Part shown: positions 53,991-63,082 of the stretch, in pieces
How the letters are laid out: each line of letters opens with the position of its first letter
Position numbering within the stretch: the first letter of the stretch is position 1
NCBI GenBank assembly: GCA_903824045.1
Contig: CAIJVD010000035.1
Coordinates: 1-64,000, forward strand
DNA length: 64,000 nt
Direction of reading: 5' to 3'
DNA from: an uncultured Chlorobiaceae bacterium
Lineage (GTDB): Bacteria; Bacteroidota; Chlorobiia; Chlorobiales; Chlorobiaceae
The notes under the pieces: generated by a model
What the model was told of the DNA's origin: nothing
Seen by the model: only the letters and a program-made list of their open reading frames with translations
The model's database searches: none
Made by a program: the position numbers and the translations under genes

Positions 53991-54062
53991 AAATAAGTAA
54001 ATATCGGACTCTCTTTTCAGAAGAGAAGTCCTTGTTTTTTTCATCAGCGCACCACATACCCC

Positions 54063-55337
54063 ATGGACAAGCTTGTCATCAGAGGCGGACGCCGGCTCAG
54101 CGGCACCGTCACAGCTTCCGGCTCAAAAAACAGCTCACTGCCGATCATCGCCTCAACACTGCTTTCGGGAGCGGGAACATTTACGCTTCACCACATCCCC
54201 GATCTTAAGGATATCAAGACATTCACCCAGCTTCTCAACCACCTCGGAGCGGAAACTTCACTTGCCAATAACACGCTGAGGGTTTCAACCGGAAAGGTGC
54301 AGAGCATGCTGGCACCCTACGAGCTGGTCAAAAAAATGCGGGCATCAATCTACGTTCTCGGGCCCCTGCTTGCACGTTTCGGCCATGCCAGAGTCTCCCT
54401 TCCCGGCGGATGCGCATTCGGGCCTCGCCCGATCGACCTCCATCTGATGGCCATGGAGAAGCTCGGTGCCAAAATCACCATTGAAACCGGCTTTATCGAC
54501 GCAACTGCGCCAGAGGGCAGACTGCGCGGAGCGCATATCACGTTCCCCATCTCCTCGGTGGGAGCAACAGGAAACGCCCTCATGGCTGCCGCGCTCGCTG
54601 AAGGCACCACAACCATCAGCAATGCCGCAGCTGAACCGGAGATCGAGACACTCTGCAACTTCCTTGCGGCTATGGGCGCCACCATCAGGGGGATCGGAAC
54701 CACCGAACTTGAAATCGAAGGATCAGCCTCTCTTTCCCCGGTCGAATTCAATAATGTGTTTGACCGCATTGAGGCCGGAACACTTCTTGCCGCCGCCGCC
54801 ATAACAGGAGGAGAGGTAACGGTGAAGGGCGTTGAACCTGAACAGCTCAAATCCGTCCTGAAAAAATTTCAGCATGCCGGCTGCTCAATCGAAACAACCC
54901 TCGACAGCGTCACACTCAAAAGCGGCAAAAGCCTGATCCCGACCGATATAACCGCCAAACCATACCCTGCCTTTCCGACCGACATGCAGGCACAGTGGAT
55001 TGCGCTGATGACGCAGGCAGAGGGAACCAGCCATATTACCGACAAAATCTACCACGAGCGATTCAACCACATCCCCGAGCTGAACAGGCTGGGTGCCAAT
55101 ATCGAGATCCGCAAAAATCAGGCGGTGGTGCACGGCCCGAAGCTGCTCTCGGGCACAAAAGTCATGTCGACCGATCTGCGGGCATCGGCAAGCCTTGTTC
55201 TTGCAGGACTGGTTGCTGAGGGAACTACTGAAGTGCTAAGAGTTTACCACCTCGACCGCGGATATGAAAAGATTGAAGTCAAACTGAGAACTCTCGGCGC
55301 CGATATCAGCCGTGAACAGTACAAGGAGTTCGGCTGA
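54063..55337 (+). CDS. murA: UDP-N-acetylglucosamine 1-carboxyvinyltransferase
   Basis: MurA adds phosphoenolpyruvate to UDP-GlcNAc, the first committed peptidoglycan step. The 424 residues have Lys22-Asn23 (KNSSLPIIA), the catalytic loop Cys117 in [13 protein letters not shown] (fosfomycin-reactive Cys, so the usual sensitive form) and the inhibitor/substrate Asp region FPTDMQAQW near residue 305. Its normal catalytic Cys rules out the Asp-variant enzymes. It stands at the head of the tRNA cluster and faces the EnvC-like gene. Confidence 0.96.
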   Translation: MDKLVIRGGRRLSGTVTASGSKNSSLPIIASTLLSGAGTFTLHHIPDLKDIKTFTQLLNHLGAETSLANNTLRVSTGKVQSMLAPYELVKKMRASIYVLGPLLARFGHARVSLPGGCAFGPRPIDLHLMAMEKLGAKITIETGFIDATAPEGRLRGAHITFPISSVGATGNALMAAALAEGTTTISNAAAEPEIETLCNFLAAMGATIRGIGTTELEIEGSASLSPVEFNNVFDRIEAGTLLAAAAITGGEVTVKGVEPEQLKSVLKKFQHAGCSIETTLDSVTLKSGKSLIPTDITAKPYPAFPTDMQAQWIALMTQAEGTSHITDKIYHERFNHIPELNRLGANIEIRKNQAVVHGPKLLSGTKVMSTDLRASASLVLAGLVAEGTTEVLRVYHLDRGYEKIEVKLRTLGADISREQYKEFG

Positions 55338-55421
55338 GAAGGAAAAAACAAAAAAACGGATTTATGTTTTGCATTTTAGCGGGCATGCGTTATATTAACT
55401 GCCTCTAAAGCCAAGCATTGA

Positions 55422-55495
55422 GGGCCCTTAGCTCAGTTGGTCAGAGCAAGCGACTCATAATCGCTGGGTCGTAGGTTCAAGTCCTACAGGGCCCA
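55422..55495 (+). tRNA. tRNA-Ile(CAT), lysidine type
   Basis: Cloverleaf: acceptor GGGCCCT with AGGGCCC, anticodon loop CTCATAA in stem GCGAC/TCGCT, T arm GTAGG-TTCAAGT-CCTAC. The anticodon is CAT. The body (CCCTTAGCTCAGTT, GCGACTCATAATCGCT, GGTTCAAGTCC) matches the minor isoleucine tRNA of E. coli closely, so I call it Ile2, modified to lysidine by TilS to read AUA, rather than elongator Met. CCA is not encoded. Confidence 0.85.
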
Positions 55496-55527
55496 CAGAT
55501 TGTGAATGGAGAAGAACTTACATACCT

Positions 55528-55604
55528 GGCGTGTTCGTCTAGTGGCCCAGGACATCGCCCTCTCAAGGCGAAGATCACGGGTTCGAATCCCGTACACGCT
55601 ACCA
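55528..55604 (+). tRNA. tRNA-Glu(CTC)
   Basis: Acceptor GGCGTGT pairs with ACACGCT (one G-T pair); the T arm is ACGGG-TTCGAAT-CCCGT; the anticodon loop is CTCTCAA, giving CTC. The D arm and anticodon region (TCGTCTAGTGGCCCAGGACA) are characteristic of bacterial tRNA-Glu. CCA is encoded at 55602-55604. Confidence 0.88.
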
Positions 55605-55612
55605 CAAATAAT

Positions 55613-55686
55613 GCACCCGTAGCTCAACTGGATAGAGTATCTGACTACGAATCAGACGGTTAGAGGTTCGACTCCTCTCGGGTGCA
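55613..55686 (+). tRNA. tRNA-Arg(ACG)
   Basis: Acceptor GCACCCG pairs with CGGGTGC; anticodon stem TCTGA/TCAGA with loop CTACGAA, anticodon ACG; T arm AGAGG-TTCGACT-CCTCT. A34 is expected to be changed to inosine by TadA. CCA is not encoded. Confidence 0.9.
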
Positions 55687-55696
55687 CGATATCATG

Positions 55697-55732
55697 AAAG
55701 GATTTACGGGTTTTCCTGTAAATCCTTTTTCT
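55697..55732 (+). terminator. Terminator after the tRNA-Arg gene
   Basis: AAAGGATTTAC and GTAAATCCTTT form an 11-base-pair stem around a GGGTTTTCCT loop, followed by Ts, 10 bases after the tRNA-Arg gene. Confidence 0.75.
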
Positions 55733-56021
55733 GTTTATGGACGGATGGGACGTTCACGTTCAATCGCTGCTCCTGAAGTGCGGCAAAACCCTCTCCCAGC
55801 CTCTTCAGATCGCCAACTATCGGCACCAGGTTGCTCTCGATATCCTCAAGGTTGTGAAATCTCTTTGAAACCCACGGCCTGCCATTATCGTCCTCTCGGC
55901 TTCGGCTCCCGCCGGGCCTAATACCCTGAGCTTCGCCCCTTTCGAAAAAGTCGACCGTAACGATGCCCGCCACGCTGCTAACCGCATCCATGGTCGCCTT
56001 GAAGCAGCCCACTCCCGTCAA
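55704..56021 (-). CDS. Hypothetical protein between tRNA genes
   Basis: A 105-residue frame on the minus strand between tRNA-Arg and tRNA-Gln. An alternative start, ATG at 55991, follows AAGGCG and would give 95 residues. The middle (NLEDIESNLVPIVGDLKRLGEGFAALQ, read in parts) looks like a genuine helical protein and base use resembles coding DNA, but I recognise no family. Its 3-prime end overlaps the tRNA-Arg terminator hairpin. It may be a remnant of an integrated element at the tRNA genes. The following 70 bases up to tRNA-Gln are AT-rich. Confidence 0.35.
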   Translation of the reverse strand: MTGVGCFKATMDAVSSVAGIVTVDFFERGEAQGIRPGGSRSREDDNGRPWVSKRFHNLEDIESNLVPIVGDLKRLGEGFAALQEQRLNVNVPSVHKQKKDLQENP

Positions 56022-56094
56022 GCTAACCGTTCCGTAAGAAATTTCAGAAATGGGAATTGGAATTATTATTTTTTTAATATATTCACAACGCTAC

Positions 56095-56167
56095 TGAGGA
56101 GTGGCCAAATTGGTAAGGCACCTGATTCTGGATCAGGCAATTCCAGGTTCGAGTCCTGGCTCCTCAG
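56095..56167 (+). tRNA. tRNA-Gln(CTG)
   Basis: Acceptor TGAGGAG pairs with CTCCTCA; anticodon stem CCTGA/TCAGG with loop TTCTGGA, anticodon CTG; T arm CCAGG-TTCGAGT-CCTGG; discriminator G. CCA is not encoded. Confidence 0.87.
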
Positions 56168-56174
56168 CAAAAAA

Positions 56175-56209
56175 AAAGACACAGTCAATCAGCTGTGTCT
56201 TTTTTTTTG
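56175..56209 (+). terminator. Terminator after tRNA-Gln
   Basis: AGACACAG and CTGTGTCT form an 8-base-pair stem extended by A-T pairs, followed by nine Ts, directly after tRNA-Gln. Confidence 0.9.
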
Positions 56210-56257
56210 CCCAATCCGCGCACATTGACTCCAAAAGGGATAGCGTTCGGAATGGAT

Positions 56258-56294
56258 AAAAAAAAAGGAGGCAGAACTTTCGTTCTGCCTCCCG
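56258..56294 (-). terminator. Terminator of the Ala/Pro lipoprotein gene
   Basis: On the minus strand GGAGGCAGAAC and GTTCTGCCTCC form a perfect 11-base-pair stem with a CGAAA loop, followed by nine Ts. It lies 24 bases after the lipoprotein stop. Confidence 0.92.
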
Positions 56295-56317
56295 TAAGAG
56301 ACCGGCTTACCGGAAAC

Positions 56318-56524
56318 TTATTTTGCAGGTGCTGCAGGTGCTGCAGGTGCTGCTGGTGCTGCTGGTGCTGCTGCTGCTGGTGCTGCAGGTGCTGCTGCTG
56401 GTGCCTCTGCTGCTGGTGCTGCAGGTGCTGCTGCTGGAGCTTCTACTGGAGCTTCAGCTTTCTTTGCACAGCCTACGAAAGAGACTGAGCTAGCAAGGAA
56501 CAGGAAAATGAAAAATTTTTTCAT
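56318..56524 (-). CDS. Small Ala/Pro-rich lipoprotein
   Basis: A 68-residue lipoprotein with a signal peptide ending in the lipobox-like FVGC (Cys19), then AKKAEAPVEAP and a C-terminal run of nearly pure Ala-Pro (PAAPAA units, about 40 residues, ending PAAPAK). The DNA for this tail is a tandem GCTGCAGGT/GCTGCTGGT array on the + strand (56320-56450), prone to slippage. Such short lipoproteins can act as spacers tethering the outer membrane, but the role is unknown. ATG 56524 is preferred because longer frames lack the signal peptide at the start. It has its own terminator. Confidence 0.82.
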   Translation of the reverse strand: MKKFFIFLFLASSVSFVGCAKKAEAPVEAPAAAPAAPAAEAPAAAPAAPAAAAPAAPAAPAAPAAPAK

Positions 56525-56666
56525 TGCTGGATATTGTTTTTGTTGTTTGATAATTGACAGCTTCTTCAGCTCACGAATAATAAAAAAAAAACAGCGAATT
56601 TTCAAAAGCCCACTGTATGGCGGAATATGCAAAAATTTTTGATATCCCGCCACAACAAATAATTAA

Positions 56667-59237
56667 TTAGTCGACAAGCAGCTCCAGTTCCTCCGGTGCA
56701 AGCTGGTGGAAGTTCAGGTAGCGGTAGATATCGGCCTCCTTGTCGCCGGAAAGATTTTTCCGGACAATCTGAAGATATTCGTCCAGGTTCGGCAGATGGC
56801 CGAGCAACGCGCATACGGCGGCCAGCTCGGCGGAGCCGAGGTAAACCTGCGCGCCGGTGCCCATACGGTTATCGAAGTTCCTGGTACTTGTCGAAAAGAC
56901 AACCGCATTGTCGGCAACCCTTGCCTGGTTACCCATGCAGAGCGAGCATCCGGGAAGCTCGATGCGGGCTCCGGCAGCACCGAATACCGAATAATACCCC
57001 TCCTCGATGAGCATTTTCATATCCATCTTGGTAGGCGGCACCACCCAGAGCTTTGCCGCTGCAACGCCCTTGCCTCTAAGTACTTCACCAAGTGCACGGA
57101 AATGGCCGATATTGGTCATGCAGCTTCCCACAAAGACCTCATTGATGACTTTCGGCCTGTTGTCGGCCACAAGCACCTCGCTGAGGGTCATGACATCGTC
57201 CGGATCGTTAGGGCAGGCAAGAATTGGCTCGGTTATCGTGTTCATGTCAATCTCGATGACCTCTGCGTACTCGGCATCGGCATCCGGTTCGAGCAGCACA
57301 GGATTCTCAAGCCATGCCTTCATTTTGCCGATCCTGCGCGCCAGGGTGTCAGCGTCACCATAGTTCTCCTTGATCATCTGTTCGAGCAGCTTGATGTTCG
57401 AGCTGAGATATTCGATGACCGGTGCCTTGTCGAGGCGGACAGTACATGCCGCGGCGCTGCGCTCGGCGGAAGCATCGCTGAGCTCGAACGCCTGCTCCAC
57501 CTTGAGGTCCGGCAGACCCTCAATTTCAAGGATACGGCCGGCGAAGACATTCTTTTTGCCTTTCTTTTCGACCGTCAGAAGCCCCTTCTTGATGGCCACA
57601 TAGGGAATGGCGTTGACCAGATCCCTCAGGGTAATGCCGTCCTGGAGCTTGCCGGTAAAGCGGACAAGCACCGATTCAGGGACATTGAGCGGCATGGTAC
57701 CGGTAACTCCGGCAAAAGCCACAAGGCCCGAACCGCCGGGGAAGGAGATGCCGATCGGAAAACGGGTGTGGGAGTCAGCGCCGGTGCCAAGCGTGTCAGG
57801 AAGCACCATGCGGTTCAGCCAGGTGTGGATAACGCCGTCACCAGGCTTGAGGGCAACACCGCCCCTGCTCATGATGAAGTAGGGAAGGCTTCTGTGCAGA
57901 TTGACGTCAGAAGGCTTCGGATATGCAGCCGTATGGCAGAAGCTCTGCATGACGAGATCGGCGCTGAAGCTCAGTGCCGCAAACTCCTTGACTTCGTCGC
58001 GCGTCATTGCGCCAGTCGTATCCTGCGAGCCGACCGTCAGGGTCTCGGCTTCGACATACATGCCCGGACGAACGCCCGGAAGGTGACAGGCCTTGCCGAT
58101 CATCTTCTGAGCCAGCGTGTAGCCCTTGCCGCTGTCGGCTGGCTGCTCGGGACGCTGGAAGAGCGACTCCTCGCCCAGATCAAGAACCTTTCTGGCCTTT
58201 CTGGTCAGATTGCGGCCGATAATCAGCGGAATGCGTCCGCCGGCGCGAACCTCATCGGCAAGCGTGTTTGGCGAGAGCTCGAAGCGGGCGATAACCTGGC
58301 CGCCCTTCTCGATTTTGCCCTCGAAGGGATAGATATCAATGACGTCACCGGTCTCCATCGCCGTCACATCGGCCTGAATCGGCAGAGCACCGGAGTCCTC
58401 GGCGGTATTGAAGAAAATAGGGGCGATGATGCCGCCGATAACCACGCCGCCGGTGCGCTTGTTGGGAACAGCAGGGATATCGAGACCCATGTGCCACTGC
58501 ACCGAGTTGATGCCGGACTTCCGGCTTGAACCTGTGCCGACCACATCGCCAACATAGGCCAGAGGATGACCCTTGGTCTTGAGCTGTGCAATCGTGCCGA
58601 TAGGATCATCCATCTTGGAGCCGAGCATGCAGAGCGCGTGCAGCGGAATGTCGCTGCGGGTAAAGGCTTCGCTGGCCGGAGAGAGATCGTCGGTATTGGT
58701 TTCACCCGGAACCTTGTAAACGGTCAGTGTCATTTTTTCAGCAACGGTCGGCCTCGCGGAGAACCACTCTCCGGCAGCCCATGAGTCGAGCACTTCTTTC
58801 GCATAGTGGCTGGTTTTTGAAAGAGCGACAACATCATCAAACGCATCATAGACAAGGAGGGTGTTTTTCAGCATCGCCGCAGCTTCGGCGGCAACCGCCT
58901 GATCTTTATTTGCAAGAGCGTCGATCAGCGGCTTGACGTTGTAGCCGCCAAGCATGGTGCCTAAAATCCTGACCGCCTCAAGGCTGGAGATAACACCACA
59001 GGAGCTCTCACCTTTGAGAATTGTGTCAAGAAAAGCGGCCTTTTCAAGCGCGGCATCATCGACGCCAGGGCTTACATGCTCAAGAAAAAGCTTGAGCAGA
59101 TACTCTTTTTCCTGAACTGGGTTCTGCTGCAAAAGGCCGACAAGCTCGCGGGTCTGTTCAGCGCTGAGCGGCAGTGGTGGAATGCCGAGTTTGGCTCGCT
59201 CTTCTGTATGAGCGCGATATTGTTCTACAAGACTCAT
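56667..59237 (-). CDS. acnB: Aconitate hydratase B
   Basis: AcnB interconverts citrate and isocitrate with a [4Fe-4S] cluster; in a green sulfur bacterium it should serve the reductive TCA cycle used for CO2 fixation. At 856 residues it has the AcnB layout: the N-terminal HEAT-like domain (about 1-150), the swivel domain next (with [12 protein letters not shown] near 235), then the catalytic domains. Cluster cysteines are in VGSCMTN and the CSLCMG pair near residue 755. The long antisense open frame over it is a shadow. No other cycle gene is adjacent. Confidence 0.95.
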   Translation of the reverse strand: MSLVEQYRAHTEERAKLGIPPLPLSAEQTRELVGLLQQNPVQEKEYLLKLFLEHVSPGVDDAALEKAAFLDTILKGESSCGVISSLEAVRILGTMLGGYNVKPLIDALANKDQAVAAEAAAMLKNTLLVYDAFDDVVALSKTSHYAKEVLDSWAAGEWFSARPTVAEKMTLTVYKVPGETNTDDLSPASEAFTRSDIPLHALCMLGSKMDDPIGTIAQLKTKGHPLAYVGDVVGTGSSRKSGINSVQWHMGLDIPAVPNKRTGGVVIGGIIAPIFFNTAEDSGALPIQADVTAMETGDVIDIYPFEGKIEKGGQVIARFELSPNTLADEVRAGGRIPLIIGRNLTRKARKVLDLGEESLFQRPEQPADSGKGYTLAQKMIGKACHLPGVRPGMYVEAETLTVGSQDTTGAMTRDEVKEFAALSFSADLVMQSFCHTAAYPKPSDVNLHRSLPYFIMSRGGVALKPGDGVIHTWLNRMVLPDTLGTGADSHTRFPIGISFPGGSGLVAFAGVTGTMPLNVPESVLVRFTGKLQDGITLRDLVNAIPYVAIKKGLLTVEKKGKKNVFAGRILEIEGLPDLKVEQAFELSDASAERSAAACTVRLDKAPVIEYLSSNIKLLEQMIKENYGDADTLARRIGKMKAWLENPVLLEPDADAEYAEVIEIDMNTITEPILACPNDPDDVMTLSEVLVADNRPKVINEVFVGSCMTNIGHFRALGEVLRGKGVAAAKLWVVPPTKMDMKMLIEEGYYSVFGAAGARIELPGCSLCMGNQARVADNAVVFSTSTRNFDNRMGTGAQVYLGSAELAAVCALLGHLPNLDEYLQIVRKNLSGDKEADIYRYLNFHQLAPEELELLVD

Positions 59238-59477
59238 AAGGTCAATCTCCCGGGGTTATGTGTGGTTGAAACAAATGTCTATTCGACAGAAATGCGAGAT
59301 GAAAATGGTCACTATCCCGCAATAAGCAGAACAGATAAAATACCATACGTGTTTTTTAAAAACAAAATGTGCCGCCGCCGAACCGCTACGAGCGCCGAAG
59401 TTCTTAAGCCGAAACCGGCCCTTCGGCTTTTTTCTTTATGCCAAGAGTGGAAAAGCAACGATTTACAGAAAAAAAAC

Positions 59478-60509
59478 TCAGCGGATCAGCATGCTGTCAC
59501 CGTAGCTGAGAAAAGAATACCCTTCGCGGAGTGCCTCACCGTAAGCGTTACGAATGTTCTCAGCTCCCGCAACAGCAGCGGTAAGCATCAATACGGTTGA
59601 GCGGGGAGCATGGAAATTTGTCAGGAGAAGATCGATAATGCGCAGGGTCCGGCCCGGATAGATGAAGATGTCGGCTTCACCATTCAAGGGAGCCCCTCCC
59701 TCTGCCGTTAAGCTCTCGATCCTCTCTGCGGCATGTTCGAGCGCCCTGGTGACAGTCGTACCCACTGCAACAACTCTCCCGCCGGAAGATTTTGCCCGAC
59801 AGATCTTTTCGGCCGTGGCGGCCGGTATGGAATAAAATTCGCGGTGCATGACGTGCTCCTCCAGCCTTTCGGTCCGGATGGGCAGAAAGGTGCCGAGACC
59901 GACATGCAGGGTGACGTGGGCAATATCGACGCCCATCTCCCGGAGCCTTTTGAGCAGCTCCGGCGTCAGGTTGAGAGAGGCCGTCGGGGCGGCAACCGAA
60001 CCGGGATGTTCGGCAAATACTGTCTGGTAGCGTTCACGGTCGATCTCCTCGGCATCGCGCTTGAGGTAGGGCGGAATGGGGACACTGCCAAAGCTGCTGA
60101 AAAGGTCGCTCAGCTCCCCTCCGCAGGAAAGCTCGATGCGGGCTATGCCGTGGTCGACAATTTCGGTAACCCTCATTTCCCGGTCGTAGGCAATCAGCCG
60201 GTCGCCTGCCTTGAGCCTACCCCGATAGAGCACCAGATCCTGCTCCTCCTCATGCTTTTCCAGAAGCATCAGTTCGATTTTGGCGCCGGTAGGCTTTTGG
60301 GCATGAAGCCTGGCCCGCACCACCCTTGTGTTGTTGAGAACCAGAAGGTCGCCCGGCCGCAGAAACTCGTCGAGAGCCGCATAGCGCGAGTGGGTGAGAG
60401 CGCCCGAAGCGCGATCGAGAACCAGCATGCGTGTGGAACCGCGCTCCTCAGGGGGATATTTCGCTATACGCTCTTCAGGAAGCTCGTAATCAAAATCCTC
60501 TGCCCTCAT
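59478..60509 (-). CDS. queA: tRNA preQ1(34) S-adenosylmethionine ribosyltransferase-isomerase
   Basis: QueA transfers the ribosyl part of S-adenosylmethionine to preQ1 in tRNA, giving epoxyqueuosine. The 343 residues start [19 protein letters not shown], with [38 protein letters not shown] and [18 protein letters not shown] (read in parts) typical of the family. It overlaps hisD by 4 bases (ATGA). A hairpin, AAGCCGAA/TTCGGCTT, at 59406-59429 lies 48 bases after the gene; its U tract faces the + strand, so it does not clearly terminate queA. Confidence 0.96.
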   Translation of the reverse strand: MRAEDFDYELPEERIAKYPPEERGSTRMLVLDRASGALTHSRYAALDEFLRPGDLLVLNNTRVVRARLHAQKPTGAKIELMLLEKHEEEQDLVLYRGRLKAGDRLIAYDREMRVTEIVDHGIARIELSCGGELSDLFSSFGSVPIPPYLKRDAEEIDRERYQTVFAEHPGSVAAPTASLNLTPELLKRLREMGVDIAHVTLHVGLGTFLPIRTERLEEHVMHREFYSIPAATAEKICRAKSSGGRVVAVGTTVTRALEHAAERIESLTAEGGAPLNGEADIFIYPGRTLRIIDLLLTNFHAPRSTVLMLTAAVAGAENIRNAYGEALREGYSFLSYGDSMLIR

Positions 60510-61792
60510 AGCGTCCTGAGCCTCGCACGGACAGCCTCGGCATGGGCCTGAAGGCCTTCCCGGTCAGCAAACGCGGCAATTTTCTCACCGCTCCGCAAAA
60601 GCTGCTTCGGCGTATAGGAGATAATTGAGGTGTGCCGCACAAAGTCACGGACAGAGAGCGGCGAAAAAAACCGGGCTGTACCGTTGGTCGGAAGGGTATG
60701 GTTCGGGCCGGCAAAGTAATCGCCGACGGTTTCGCATGAGTATCCGCCCATAAAAATCGCACCGGCATGATGAATGTTTGGAAGAATATCCCAGGGATGC
60801 TCCACATGCAGCTCGAGATGCTCCGGCGCTATCATGTCCGACACCTCACAGGCCTCGTCCAGAGAGCGTACCAGCACCACCGCCCCGTTGTTCTTCAAAG
60901 CAGAGCCGATGATCTCATGGCGGAGCATTGAGGCAAGCCGCTCTTCTGCAAGGGCAATGACCGCGGATGCCAGCGCTTCGGAGGGTGTGATCAGCACCGC
61001 AGAGGCATCGGGATCATGCTCAGCCTGGGCGAACATGTCGAGCACGATGAACTCGGGGTTTGCCGATTCATCAGCAATCACAACCACCTCGGAGGGGCCG
61101 GCTATGCTGTCGATCGAGACGTGACCGAAGACCTGTTTTTTGGCAAGAGCGACATACTTGTTGCCGGGTCCGGTTATGATATCGACCTTGGGAAGAGTTT
61201 CGGTACCATAGGCAAACGCACCAATAGCCTGGGCGCCACCGAGCTTGTAGACAGAACTTATGCCTGCCACTCGGGCGGCGGCAAGAATATGGGGGCTCAC
61301 CTCTCCGGAGGCGTCACAGGGGGTCGTCAAGTATATCTCCCTGACTCCGGCAACTTGGGCTGGGGCGGCATTCATGAGCAGTGAAGAGGGATAGGCGGCC
61401 TTCCCTCCAGGCACATAGAGCAGGGCTTTTTCCATCGGCGAGACTCTCTGGCCGAGCAGGACACCGCCCTCCGCTTCATAGAAAAAGCTTTTTTCCACCT
61501 CGTGCTGATGAAAGCAGACAATATTCCGGTATGCCTCCTCGAGGACGGCAAGAAACTCGGGATCCGCACTGTTGTAAGCATCCTCTATCGCTTCAGGAGC
61601 GACCTTCATTGAGGAGAGGCGAACACCCTGGAACCGTTCGGTATAATCCAGCACCGCACTGTCGCCCTGCTGGCGTATGGCGGTCAGAATCTCCTCGACG
61701 ACTGCATGAACCCCGGCGTCAAAGGAGACGCTCCGGGAGAGCTGCTTTTTCAGGGCTGAACGCTCTTCAGAAAATCGATATAATGGGAGCAC
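60506..61792 (-). CDS. hisD: Histidinol dehydrogenase
   Basis: HisD makes the two final oxidations of histidinol to histidine with NAD+ and zinc. The 428 residues hold the signature with [21 protein letters not shown] (read in parts), QAEHDPDA (zinc His) and the C-terminal [14 protein letters not shown] with its active-site His. Start is GTG at 61792. It is uncoupled from other his genes here and shares a transcript with queA, which it overlaps by 4 bases. Confidence 0.96.
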   Translation of the reverse strand: MLPLYRFSEERSALKKQLSRSVSFDAGVHAVVEEILTAIRQQGDSAVLDYTERFQGVRLSSMKVAPEAIEDAYNSADPEFLAVLEEAYRNIVCFHQHEVEKSFFYEAEGGVLLGQRVSPMEKALLYVPGGKAAYPSSLLMNAAPAQVAGVREIYLTTPCDASGEVSPHILAAARVAGISSVYKLGGAQAIGAFAYGTETLPKVDIITGPGNKYVALAKKQVFGHVSIDSIAGPSEVVVIADESANPEFIVLDMFAQAEHDPDASAVLITPSEALASAVIALAEERLASMLRHEIIGSALKNNGAVVLVRSLDEACEVSDMIAPEHLELHVEHPWDILPNIHHAGAIFMGGYSCETVGDYFAGPNHTLPTNGTARFFSPLSVRDFVRHTSIISYTPKQLLRSGEKIAAFADREGLQAHAEAVRARLRTL

Positions 61793-62046
61793 TTTGTCAT
61801 ATTTTGTTGTTGTCGAACGACAAAAGCTTTTGCCTCAGTAATGTACTCAATAGCGGTATTTATCGAAACACTGCCAGGCATGAGGCCGACCTGTAAATAA
61901 TCAAAAAAAAGCACCCCGGAAGGGCTCTTTTCATTTGAAAAAAAAATCCGATTAACTACCTTGAGAGTTCAGTTGAAACCTTGGAATATAGCCTGAATCC
62001 GCTCCTTTCCAAGCCACTATGACACCACATACAGAACCATGTTAAG
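61793..62046. promoter_or_regulatory. Divergent intergenic region hisD/mreB
   Basis: The 254-base gap must hold both promoters. A terminator-like hairpin with A tract and T tract (AGCACCCC GGAA GGGCT followed by CTTTT) sits at 61912-61931 between the promoters, in the + orientation, and could limit read-through or act as an attenuator. No clear -35/-10 could be assigned. Confidence 0.3.
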
Positions 62047-63075
62047 ATGAGCTTTTTCAGCAGCATGTTCAGAGATATCGCCATCGATCTCGGAACAGCT
62101 AACACGTTGATTTTTATACGGGATAAAGGCGTAGTACTCAATGAACCGTCCATCGTCGCCCGCGAACGAAATACAGGCAAGGTCGTTGCCATCGGCCACG
62201 AAGCCCTTCTCATGCACGAGAAAACCCACCCCGGCATCATCACCATCCGCCCTCTTGCCAACGGCGTCATCGCCGACTATGAGGCAACGGAAGAGCTGAT
62301 CAAGGGGCTGATCATAAAAACCAAAAACCAGTTCTCTTTCGGCATCCGCCGCATGGTGATAGGAATCCCGTCGGGCATCACCGAGGTTGAAAAACGTGCC
62401 GTGCGCGACTCGGCCGAACATGTCGGAGCAAAGGAGGTCTACCTGGTAGCTGAACCGATGGCCGCAGCGATCGGTATCGGACTGGACGTCAAGGAGCCGA
62501 TGGGCAACATGATTGTCGACATTGGCGGAGGCACCACCGAAATCGCCGTTATTTCGCTCGGAGGTATCGCTTCCGGAGAGTCGCTTCGGGTTGCCGGAAC
62601 CGATATCACCAACTCGATTGTCCGCCACTTCCGCAAAGCCTACAACCTGGCCATCGGCGAGCGTACGGCCGAGGACGTGAAAATTAAAATCGCATCGGCC
62701 TACAAGCTTGAAAAAGAGCTGACCATGAATGTCAGGGGAAGAAACCTCGTCACGGCGCTGCCTGAAGAGCGGGAGGTCAACTCCTCAACGATCAGGGAGG
62801 CAATCGCCACACCGATCAGCCAGATCATCACCTCAATCAAGAAAAGCCTTGAGGTAACCAAGCCGGAACTCTCAGCCGACATTCTCGACCGGGGACTCTT
62901 CCTCGCCGGAGGTGGCGCGCTCATCAAAGGGCTTGACAAGAAGATCAACGAAGAGACGAAGCTTGCCGTGCATATCAGCGAAGATCCGCTGACTGCCGTG
63001 GCAAGAGGTACCGGAGAGGTTCTCGAAAATCTCGAAAAATACCGCTCGGTTCTGCTCTCAACCAAACGCTACTGA
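62047..63075 (+). CDS. mreB: Rod shape-determining actin homologue MreB
   Basis: MreB filaments beneath the inner membrane organise lateral wall synthesis. The 342-residue actin-fold protein has the phosphate-1 loop DLGTANTLIFI near residue 11, a phosphate-2 IGGGTTE and the adenosine motif GGGALIKGLD (near 293). The N-terminal amphipathic MSFFSSMFRDIAI should bind membrane. mreC, mreD and mrdA lie 19 kb upstream rather than directly after it. It ends 7 bases before the convergent bshA. Confidence 0.96.
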   Translation: MSFFSSMFRDIAIDLGTANTLIFIRDKGVVLNEPSIVARERNTGKVVAIGHEALLMHEKTHPGIITIRPLANGVIADYEATEELIKGLIIKTKNQFSFGIRRMVIGIPSGITEVEKRAVRDSAEHVGAKEVYLVAEPMAAAIGIGLDVKEPMGNMIVDIGGGTTEIAVISLGGIASGESLRVAGTDITNSIVRHFRKAYNLAIGERTAEDVKIKIASAYKLEKELTMNVRGRNLVTALPEEREVNSSTIREAIATPISQIITSIKKSLEVTKPELSADILDRGLFLAGGGALIKGLDKKINEETKLAVHISEDPLTAVARGTGEVLENLEKYRSVLLSTKRY

Positions 63076-63082
63076 GTCCCGC

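Noticed and set aside
55422-55495. Elongator tRNA-Met
   Set aside because: The anticodon is CAT, but arms and loop sequence fit the minor isoleucine tRNA much better than tRNA-Met; Met remains a less likely alternative.
56706-58529. 607-codon open frame on the + strand
   Set aside because: It is the antisense shadow of acnB; no family motif, no ribosome binding site.
59406-59432. Terminator of queA
   Set aside because: The AAGCCGAA/TTCGGCTT hairpin has its T tract on the + strand, opposite to queA, and no + strand gene ends before it, so its role is unclear.
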